Shown one piece after another: positions 58,801-64,000 of a DNA stretch of 64,000 nt. The DNA comes from Tubiluchus corallicola (taxonomy: Eukaryota > Priapulida > Priapulimorpha > Priapulimorphida > Tubiluchidae): contig JAQGDQ010000189.1 in assembly GCA_030141605.1 (NCBI GenBank), forward strand, positions 250,001-314,000. The letters run 5' to 3'. The number at the start of each line of letters is the position of its first letter. Within the stretch, counting starts at the first letter, position 1. A program made the translations under genes and the position numbers. Under the pieces are notes generated by a model. It was given only the letters and a program-made list of their open reading frames with translations. It was not told the origin of the DNA and searched no databases.

Positions 58801-61800
58801 TTTGATTCATCTCTTTGAGGCAATTTGTCATCATCAACGTGGCTCTCTTAACGATAAAGAATCCTCTAATTTATCAAGCAGCACATTAACCGCTTGCACG
58901 CACACTAGAGAATTATTATCAACGCTGACACACAAGCGATGAGCAACACTTCAGCTCGCTAGGGAGCACTTTTTCCAGGTCACTGGCCTTGATGAAACGC
59001 AGCACTGTCCCTCCCCGGGGTGTCTACTGCAAGGTCAGTATCCTTCTCCGGACAATAAGAGTTTTTCCTCCCGAAAAAAGAAAACACTCTTTAGCGGAGT
59101 AATCTTTCAATGTTATTGTAATAAATAAGTGTGGAACTCAAAGCACTGCTTGTAATTTGTCTTTAATGACCATGCATACAAAAGTAGCTGATGTCAGAGC
59201 AAAGACACATTCTCGTAAACAAACATGTGGTTATCCGATTTATCCCGTGAACTCACAAACCATGGCAGTTCTATTTTACTTTGTTTTTACTTTAAATTTA
59301 TTTCATACTTTAAGCATTACATAACATTTAAAAACACTCAACTATACCACAAAATTATTATGGAAACTAAGAATATATTTACATACATGTATATACATGC
59401 ATACGCACCCATACACAAAACACAAATGCACAAGACAAATCATTAAAAAAACAAGATACAGAGGCAAAAAACTCAATGAAAATCATAATATTATTTATCA
59501 ACAATTATCAATTCGAAGTTTGAAGTGTCCAGGAAATCTAGGGTATGCTACACGCTAGACAGTTAAAGGAAAAGTCAACCCTTCTAGGCGGTTAGGCTTA
59601 TTTCAATATTCACAAAAAATGCTAGAAGGATTTAGTAATAAAGCTGCAATAAGCGCCTCGTGTAACTAGTAAAGTCACTTGAAAGTCGCGATCATTTCCT
59701 GCTCATTTTCAATGTCCATTTTTCCTTCAATGACGTCATTGGTCTTGAACGAAAGTAGCGCACAGTGTCAATATTCATCAAAAGTACAAGGTTTTACAAA
59801 AAATTAAATTTCATAATATTTTTGCGTGAACATTAGGTAAGTTATAGAAGTAAGAATGAGTTTAAGCAGCGCGCGCTTACGGAAAGGCACGAAGCGCTTA
59901 CGAAAAGTCACGAAGCGTCCCCGTCATGATTTTCAAGTGAATGGCAGCCACTACGCCTGAAAGTCTAGTAACGTTAATGCATTCTCCTGACGAACATCAA
60001 CACAAATTTTAGCAAACATTACAAAACCAACAGACGTAGTAATTACGTTATCACTGCCTGTAATCATCAAATATTCAAACATTGCAAATGTGCGTGTTGA
60101 TGACGAAGATTATGTTAATGATGACATCATTTCATTAAAGCTGTGAATTCATTACTGCGTTTCTTCAAATCTCTGAGTAAAAAAACGTATATTGCTTACT
60201 TAAACTGTTCACTGTTTATTGCTGTGGCAGTTCGATTTTTAACTTAAAGAACAAGTAAAGGGGCATCTGAAGTGGTTTCAGAAAAATTGCCTCAAAAAAC
60301 TATATTATTTTACAGCAATTTTATGCATGTATCGTACTCGCGATGGAAGGATTTCTTGTTTGTTTTCATTTTAAATCTCTTGTAATACTGTTTCGACCGC
60401 GCCATTACATGACGTCACATGCGCACAAAGTAAATCACGTGAAGAAACGGAAATGTTAAACTATGTCACAAGAAACTTCCTATTGAAAGTTATATTACTT
60501 AGCATTTCACTTACCTGCTTGAAAGATTTATGTAACTAGAAAAAAAATTATTAATTATTTAAAATGTTTTCACCAATTGGTAAAGTGTCGCTGACTCACT
60601 CTCCAGGGTGCGCCACTTACTCACGAAAAATGTATTTTTAATCTTATTGACAAGATACAGTAGTTCAAAATTTTAGTTAGTTAGTGACGTGTGCGCTAGG
60701 AATGCTCTGATTACTTTTTCAAACTTTACACAATCTTATCTAAATTTGTTTCAAATAACTTATCGTCAAAATGGCTGCGCCCAGCGATCACCGGCAGGAG
60801 TTTAAGCTTACACGTTTCATACAGCGTTACTGTTAAAACAAGCTCTCTATACAATAAGACAGCATTTAAAGGATATTTCAAGACTATTTTTAAGCTGTAT
60901 ATGTGAGGGGTGTTTTCTTGTGCTTTAAATAAAGCCGGCATTGAATGATTGAGACATTTAAGATAGCACAGAATCACGCTGTGCTATTTACTCCTACACA
61001 TTATGAGGCCAATATATTATAGTGTTATCAGAGAGGCCCATTGTCCAATCCATCAAGTTGCATGACTACTGCTTCAGCCTCTCTACTCAAGGTTGTGCAG
61101 AATCTCAGTACGAAGTCTAAATTGGTCTGTTTGTCCAATTAGCTGTGTATTAAGCTACGGTATTAACCCAGTTATGTCACAGATTAAGAGAGGGAGGGAC
61201 TGAGTACTAGAATTAGGCGTATTTACGCAACTTAGCGAGTCTTTGATTGAATGGAACGTGAAGACGAGATGAGGACCATTTTGCCGCGGGAGGGGGGGAT
61301 TCTATAACTCTAAACTGTCCCCTTGCAGAAAACTTCTTCAAATTGTTCTATACGAGGCGAGGGAAAAATACGAGTGTTTGCCGTCTGTAATAAGCCTTTT
61401 CGCACTTCCAGCGAGTGATGATGATCGCGAAAGGTCTAAGGTTAAGTGTAACAGACGAATATGCGTACACTTGACAACGCTTCGCAGCCCATGTTATGGT
61501 AAACGTAATTAGGAAAAGGGACGAATGTAAACTATAATGCATAATTAAGTAAAGTTACTGAACTAATGCGGCAGACGGTTTTGCTTTACCCACATGTCAC
61601 ATGACGGCTGTAGTTAAGACTTAATCCGAATCCTGCTAATCCCAATCTCGCTAATCCTACATTAAAGATGCTTCATCCCCCCCCGGCTCATTATAAACTA
61701 TAGATGCTTTACTGGGAATTTCTCATCACAGAAGTGGGGAACGGTCATCCTGCAGAAGACCACTGCCAACTGACCACACCTGGACTGAATCAGCCACTGA

Positions 61801-63304
61801 CCACTTCATTCCCGTTGACAAAAATCAATCGGCGACAAGTCAATATAACGAATTTCATTTCATCAACGTCAATGCCTGCAAGGCACTGGGAGAAACCACT
61901 AAGAGAGGCTGAGGATGAAGCAATCACACTTTTGATGCTGTGGGAAGCTGAGGAAGAAGCACTCAGACTTGTGACGCTCAGGGAATCATTAAACTCGCTA
62001 TAAACCTCGCAGCGCTGCAATACAAACTATAAAATCTTTAAAATACAGCAGCAATTGCACAGCGTCTGAAAATAATCAGAAAACAATACAGTCTGGTCAG
62101 TGTGCAGCTGCATATATGTTAGTAATCACTTCTCATTGGATGACGATATTACACATCTTCTTCTTCATGGGAATGCAAGCTTAAGCTATGAAATATTATA
62201 GTCTAAAAATGTAATATTGTTTTGCAAAAAAAATTTTAATATGGTGTTTGTAAATGTCCATTTATTGTATATAATTAGGCCTTAGTTTTGCACTTTAGTT
62301 TTTTTAGTATGCACTGGACGCATTTGTCTTGAACAATGTTGTTATTTTAACATTACGCTGAGGCTTACTCAATTTTATTATAATGAGTGAACCATTTTAA
62401 TGACAAATAACGAATTAATAAAAATGATTGTTTAATATTTCAATGTTTTCAAGATTTTATTATTTGCACAAAACGTTTTTGAAATTGATAATTTTTAATT
62501 AATCGGCTGAGACAATGTTTAATTTTTTTAACTATAATATTTTTAACATTGTACATGTTGCATATACCACATTATGACCTAGTCTATATTGAGCAGTCCT
62601 GTTTTCTTATTTTCAGTGGTATGATACTATAGGCCTACTAATCCATGTTGACTTCCAATGTAAATCTGTCACGTTATTTGAAGTGTTTGATTCAAGCCAA
62701 ATAAAACTATGTTTAAAATAAAAAACTAACTTATGATTATTTGCGCCATACAAGCCAACTGGCACTGTAAGGAGAACTAAAGCACGTTTTTGTTCAGTGT
62801 TGTAAAGATAGGATTTATTCCGTAGCTTCACTGCAGCACTGTGCCAGACCATTGAGGTAAAAATAACTTATGATTATTTGCGCCATACAAGCCAACTGGC
62901 ACTGTAAGGAGAACTATAGCACGTTTTTATTCAGTGTCGTAAAGCCAGGACTTATGAAATAACTAGCAAATGGCGAAATGCACGTAACAGCAAAGAACTA
63001 GTGGCGTGAACGTGAAATTACTTTTGTGTGGTAATAATTCTTTCACGTAAGTCATTTTTGAAAAAGTAGCATGTTTCCTTTCAATATTTTAAAGAGTAGA
63101 TTGTTTTAACTTACAGTTTAGGATTGGGTCTAGTTTTCCTTTAAACTTCCAGGTCTGACTTGATTCCCAGACACTGCCTGTCTGGCAAATCGGCCAAGCA
63201 AAGCAACTAGCCCATTCATCTAATCACTAACATACCTTTTTCTCTTTTGGAGTTTTTGCTTCTTCGGTGGAAGGCTTTGATGATATACTGCCGTCATCCG
63301 CCAT
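33903..63304 (-). CDS. SASH1/SLY-family SH3-SAM adaptor protein
   Basis: Large gene. Clear coding exons: 55051-56601, 48669-48770, 47841-47931 (3' end uncertain), 43995-44119, 42499-42714, 41279-41426, 38794-40037, 36992-37141, 35377-35508, 34454-34567 and 33903-34058, with a possible upstream start exon at 63236-63304. Order and motifs match vertebrate SASH1: basic SLY strip ([18 protein letters not shown]), GPFVARARV[11 protein letters not shown], SH3 ([17 protein letters not shown]), SAM1 ([20 protein letters not shown]), the [11 protein letters not shown] and [15 protein letters not shown] strips, and SAM2 ([14 protein letters not shown] ... [17 protein letters not shown]). Family members are cytoplasmic/nuclear scaffolds in TLR4, lymphocyte and cell-adhesion signalling. 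Two long disordered exons (517 and 414 codons) are unlike vertebrates in sequence. Introns host several tandem arrays. The 5' structure (two candidate starts) and one internal junction are unresolved. Confidence 0.93.
34140..34307. repeat. (GA)-rich imperfect microsatellite
   Basis: GAGA runs mixed with GGGA, AAGA and GGAGG, in a SASH1-like intron. Confidence 0.9.
34454..34567 (-). CDS. SASH1-like exon, SAM2 first half
   Basis: 38 codons. Acceptor GGTTTTTACAG|GTG, donor GCTCTG|GTAAGT. Reads [18 protein letters not shown]. Confidence 0.95.
35062..35207. mobile_element. AATAAGCC-type MITE, internally deleted
   Basis: 146 bp with both ends: AATAAGCCTTTCACA and TGTGAAAAGGCTTATT (shown as TTGTGAAAAGGCTTATT). 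This short copy defines the family termini best. Confidence 0.8.
35377..35508 (-). CDS. SASH1-like exon, [15 protein letters not shown] strip
   Basis: 44 codons. Acceptor CATTTTAG|ACG, donor ACCGGG|GTAGGT. Confidence 0.95.
36992..37141 (-). CDS. SASH1-like exon, [11 protein letters not shown] strip
   Basis: 50 codons, phase 0 both ends. Acceptor CACTTTCAG|AGC, donor GACAAG|GTATGA. SASH1 has IDLTEEPYSDK here. Confidence 0.95.
37254..37740. repeat. Tandem repeat, about 169-bp unit, 3 copies
   Basis: Units begin AATTTCCAAGCAGTGGCAGC at 37254, 37400 and 37569 and carry CACATGTCTGAGCCCAGGTA. A diverged inverted copy lies around 47075-47365. Confidence 0.9.
38383..38690. mobile_element. AATAAGCC-type MITE, partial copy
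   Basis: Shares GGTCAAAGGTTAAGTGTACC, CCTAGTTCATTTTTTCTTG and the right-hand CTTTGACCTGCAGCAACTA region; left TIR lost. Confidence 0.6.
38794..40037 (-). CDS. SASH1-like long linker exon
   Basis: Two bases plus 414 codons. Acceptor TTTTGTAG|GTGAAG, donor AGAGAG|GTATAAG. Ser/Lys/Arg-rich; contains [20 protein letters not shown] and [14 protein letters not shown]. Poorly conserved linker between SAM domains. Confidence 0.93.
40110..40345. repeat. Telomere-like interstitial repeat
   Basis: Degenerate CCCTAA repeats with a longer CCCTAAATCTAGCCCTAA variant, in an intron between the SAM1 and linker exons. Confidence 0.85.
40402..41283. repeat. Splice-site-bearing minisatellite, 18 copies
   Basis: About 48-bp unit. 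On the gene's strand each unit holds GACAGTGAGCATGGAG, then T(6-9), then GCTTTGTGCTGCAG, then TGTGAGTCTT. The right-hand unit is the genuine 5' splice site of the SAM1 exon. Variation is mainly in the T-run length. Long open frames through it on the plus strand are an effect of the repeat. Confidence 0.97.
41279..41426 (-). CDS. SASH1-like exon, SAM1 domain
   Basis: Acceptor GTTATTTCAG|TCG; 49 codons plus one base. The 5' splice site CTATGACA|GTGAGC is also the first unit of the adjacent minisatellite. Reads [20 protein letters not shown] and ends AAELLLDYD. Confidence 0.96.
42499..42714 (-). CDS. SASH1-like exon, SH3 domain
   Basis: 72 codons. Acceptor TACATCTAG|GAAGGT, donor CTAGAG|GTGAGG. 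Reads [28 protein letters not shown] and a polybasic [11 protein letters not shown]. Confidence 0.96.
43070..43870. repeat. Interspersed repeat, partner of 26920-27800
   Basis: Diverged copy, same orientation, inside a SASH1-like intron. Confidence 0.8.
43995..44119 (-). CDS. SASH1-like exon before SH3
   Basis: Acceptor ATTTTCAG|GTGTG, donor CTCAAG|GTAAGT. Reads [20 protein letters not shown], matching SASH1 GPFCGRARVHTDFTPSPYD. Confidence 0.95.
44305..45404. repeat. 550-bp tandem duplication
   Basis: 44305-44854 and 44855-45404 are nearly identical; differences are confined to the last 60 bp (for example AAGTCAGAAGAGGAT versus AAGCCAGAAGAGGCT). It contains retrotransposon coding remnant. 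Confidence 0.97.
44460..45667 (+). mobile_element. Non-LTR retrotransposon 3' fragment
   Basis: The plus strand after the duplication reads [18 protein letters not shown], then [15 protein letters not shown], the C-terminal Cys/His motif of LINE ORF2 proteins, with frameshifts and stops. The duplicated part carries the preceding segment ([13 protein letters not shown]). Confidence 0.7.
46340..46560. repeat. Element with repeated TCCCTTATATGCGAG
   Basis: GGTCCCTTATATGCGAG occurs at about 46345 and 46499 around related TTATAACCG / TTATATATGAAG variants. GC-richer than its surroundings. Probably part of a DNA transposon end; family unknown. Confidence 0.4.
47468..47503 (-). CDS. Candidate 36-bp microexon
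   Basis: Strong acceptor (TCTTTTTCTCCAG|AGC) and donor (TCCAAG|GTAAGT) frame 12 codons ([12 protein letters not shown]). It is phase 0, but exon 43995-44119 needs one leading base, so direct joining gives a stop. It needs another exon or is not coding. Confidence 0.35.
47841..47931 (-). CDS. SASH1-like exon, Ser-rich (3' end uncertain)
   Basis: Acceptor GATTTCAG|GATACC, reads [19 protein letters not shown]. The next exon needs one extra base, satisfied by donors at 47841 (TTTTG|GTAATC) or 47826 (TTTG|GTAGAA); the frame stays open to about 47728. Confidence 0.7.
48669..48770 (-). CDS. SASH1-like exon, basic SLY strip
   Basis: 34 codons. Acceptor TTCTTTCAG|AAACTG, donor CACCAC|GTAAGT. Matches SASH1 SLGKKVKSVKETMRKRM. 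Confidence 0.9.
49135..50165. repeat. 33-bp minisatellite
   Basis: Unit TCACTCATGGTTCACTGACT plus ATGACAAGACGGG. About 16 near-perfect copies (49135-49668), then diverged copies with CTGTGACATGAAAGG variants to about 50165. The unit is a multiple of three, so frames stay open by construction. Confidence 0.97.
50555..51239. repeat. 97-bp tandem array, 7 copies
   Basis: Units of GGGTAAAACATGTTGCATAA / GGGTAGGAAAACCGCTGC / GTAGAACTTTAGTGTAGAGA at exact 97-bp spacing. Confidence 0.96.
51270..51345 (-). tRNA. tRNA-Thr-like pseudogene or SINE head
   Basis: The minus strand has a perfect B box (GGTTCGATTCC), a T-arm-like stem, and an anticodon-arm-like TCTGA-CCAGTAG-TCAGA (would be AGU). The D arm and acceptor stem do not pair well, so it is not a working tRNA. 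Confidence 0.35.
52600..52992. repeat. Long imperfect (GA)n tract
   Basis: About 390 bp of GAGA runs mixed with GGGA, CGAGA and AAAGA. The open frames on both strands are repeat effects. Confidence 0.95.
53775..54345. repeat. Interspersed repeat, inverted partner of 29810-30440
   Basis: Minus-strand translation gives [13 protein letters not shown], the partner gives [13 protein letters not shown]; the similarity continues outside the frame, so this is repeat DNA rather than a gene. Confidence 0.8.
54405..54570. repeat. 55-bp tandem repeat, 3 copies
   Basis: AAGATGGTACAATGTACTTC / CTTCTTATGTACTATATAG / TTATGCGTT repeated at 54409, 54463 and 54518. Confidence 0.95.
55051..56601 (-). CDS. SASH1-like large exon (517 codons, alternative start)
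   Basis: Open from ATG 56601 ([18 protein letters not shown]...); the next upstream in-frame stop is near 56660, so it may be a first exon of its own promoter. Rich in Ser, Asn, Asp and Glu, predicted disordered. Holds a four-copy repeat built on FHCKSSP(P/T)SEGLKQ (about 55610-55960). Donor TTTGGAA|GTAAGT, phase 0. Confidence 0.88.
55610..55960 (-). repeat. Coding tandem repeat (about 93 bp, 4 copies)
   Basis: Units encode [19 protein letters not shown] followed by [11 protein letters not shown]; one copy is shortened at its start. Frame is kept in all copies. Confidence 0.95.
56700..60300. other. First intron or upstream region, nothing recognised
   Basis: No supported exon or element beyond short AT-rich simple sequence. 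The part just above 56650 could hold a promoter if the exon at 55051-56601 is a first exon; no TATA box is clear. Confidence 0.4.
60320..60800. repeat. Interspersed repeat, inverted partner of 14510-14965
   Basis: Contains CCATTACATGACGTCAC, CACCAATTGG and CTCCAGGGTGCGCCAC. Confidence 0.75.
61389..61618. mobile_element. AATAAGCC-type MITE, partial copy
   Basis: Begins AATAAGCCTTTTCGCACTTC, then GATGATGATCGCGAAAGGTC and GGTTAAGTGTAACAG; right end lost. Confidence 0.65.
62724..62960. repeat. Direct duplication, about 93 bp
   Basis: AACTTATGATTATTTGCGCC and the following 70 bp occur at 62727 and again at 62867, 140 bp apart. Confidence 0.9.
63000..63140. repeat. Fragment of the 53775-54345 repeat family
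   Basis: Shares GTGAAATT, TTTGTGTGGTAATAATTC and TTTCACGTAAGTCATTTTTG. Confidence 0.75.
63236..63304 (-). CDS. Candidate first coding exon of the SASH1-like gene
   Basis: ATG in a good context (GGCAACATGGCGG), 23 codons ([20 protein letters not shown]...), donor AAAAAG|GTATGT in phase 0. Linking it to the next exon requires an acceptor in the 55051-56601 region (for example GAAGCAG|TTT near 56586, phase 0), which is weak. It could belong to a longer isoform or a separate gene. Confidence 0.55.
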
Positions 63305-64000
63305 GTTGCCTAGCGGAGCAAGTGCTGCGTAACTATTGCACGGCACTGATGAATGTTAGCGTCATTATTTGAAGAGGTTTGACGCAAGTGAACTCTATTT
63401 TATTACTTAAAAACTCAGTTCAAAACAACAGCCCTGCTAAGAGCTTTCTATTCGTCGAACTAGCAAGTTTCAAAACTTCCAATTTCATTAATTGCACACG
63501 TATTCGCTGATAATTAGTCTAATTAGTCCCGCTTCTTTGACTATTATCAGATAAGCGTGCCACTAGAATCAATTTCACTTTCATTTGGTAACGACCGAGT
63601 CAAAACGACACGATAATGGCCACTAACATTTCACAAATCACGCTAATTCGAAAATTTCACCAGTTCAAACACTCCAAGTGTAACAGACACGAAGCAGAGA
63701 GAAAGAACGGTTACCTAGTAGCAAGCTGGGCACGGGCAGCTGGCAAGCATGGGAGAAGGAACGGGAAAGAGGACAGATAGGCTTCCCTAAATGCGGATCT
63801 AATTACATAACACGAGGAGACCTTTCCCACGTTAAGGTCTGTTCACAGTTTAGAATAACACAAGCGCTGCAGCTGCACGACTATAGTTGCTGTAGGATGA
63901 TCCATTGTATACGCCTGGACCAATGCCAGGCTAGCAGCTGTATTCTGTTAATTATAAACACCGATTGTCTGTTTATCCACTAAATGTAACTGATAAAAAG
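63305..64000. other. 5' flank of the SASH1-like candidate first exon
   Basis: Likely 5' UTR/promoter region; no TATA box or other clear element seen. No gene visible to the window end. Confidence 0.35.

Overview
This is a window of nuclear DNA from an animal, most likely an invertebrate. The signs are introns with GT/AG boundaries, animal-specific gene families (SASH1-type SAM/SH3 adaptor, FAM162, DHRS4-type SDR), C2H2 zinc fingers, TTAGGG-like repeats, 5S-rRNA-headed repeats, and many hAT, piggyBac, Mutator and pogo miniature transposons. The base composition is AT-rich and the introns are long and packed with repeats. I cannot name the phylum from sequence alone.

All recognisable protein genes read on the minus strand, so transcription runs from high to low coordinates. 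(1) 63304-33903 is a SASH1/SLY-family adaptor. Its exons carry a possible start exon, a large low-complexity exon (or alternative first exon), the SLY basic region, SH3, SAM1, a long linker exon, a conserved linker and SAM2. (2) 30573-9136 is a complete 10-exon acyl-CoA synthetase / 4-coumarate-CoA-ligase-like gene of 549 codons; every exon phase closes. (3) 8079-7278 is a degenerate DHRS4-like short-chain dehydrogenase relic with a stop, two frameshifts and lost catalytic residues. (4) 5597-1771 is a 3-exon FAM162-like mitochondrial membrane protein of 131 codons. On the plus strand, a decaying C2H2 zinc-finger array with seven intact fingers (about 24950-25787) lies inside an intron of the synthetase gene.

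The rest is mobile or tandem DNA. It includes a pogo-like MITE (115-627), a hAT MITE (3191-3600), a solo LTR with heat-shock elements (6365-6745), two hAT MITEs of one family with 8-bp target duplications (8567-9000, 31102-31582), two non-LTR retrotransposon pieces (9672-10219, 13019-13641), two 5S-headed repeats (11484-11964, 15690-16166), a piggyBac-like MITE pair (16467-16785, 28567-29025), a large fold-back (18829-19206), a Mutator-like element with a 9-bp duplication (21821-22624), a six-copy 110-bp array (32672-33331), telomere-like DNA next to an 18-copy minisatellite abutting an exon (40110-41283), a 550-bp perfect tandem duplication (44305-45404), a 33-bp minisatellite (49135-50165) and a 97-bp array (50555-51239).

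The most notable observations are the minisatellite that copies the 5' splice site of the SASH1 SAM1 exon, the LTR with two heat-shock-element clusters, a duplicated A10 lysine motif at the synthetase C-terminus, and the shared C-terminal Thr-Arg-Leu of the synthetase and the SDR relic. All exon boundaries were inferred by eye from splice signals, reading phase and family similarity; no alignment or expression data were available.
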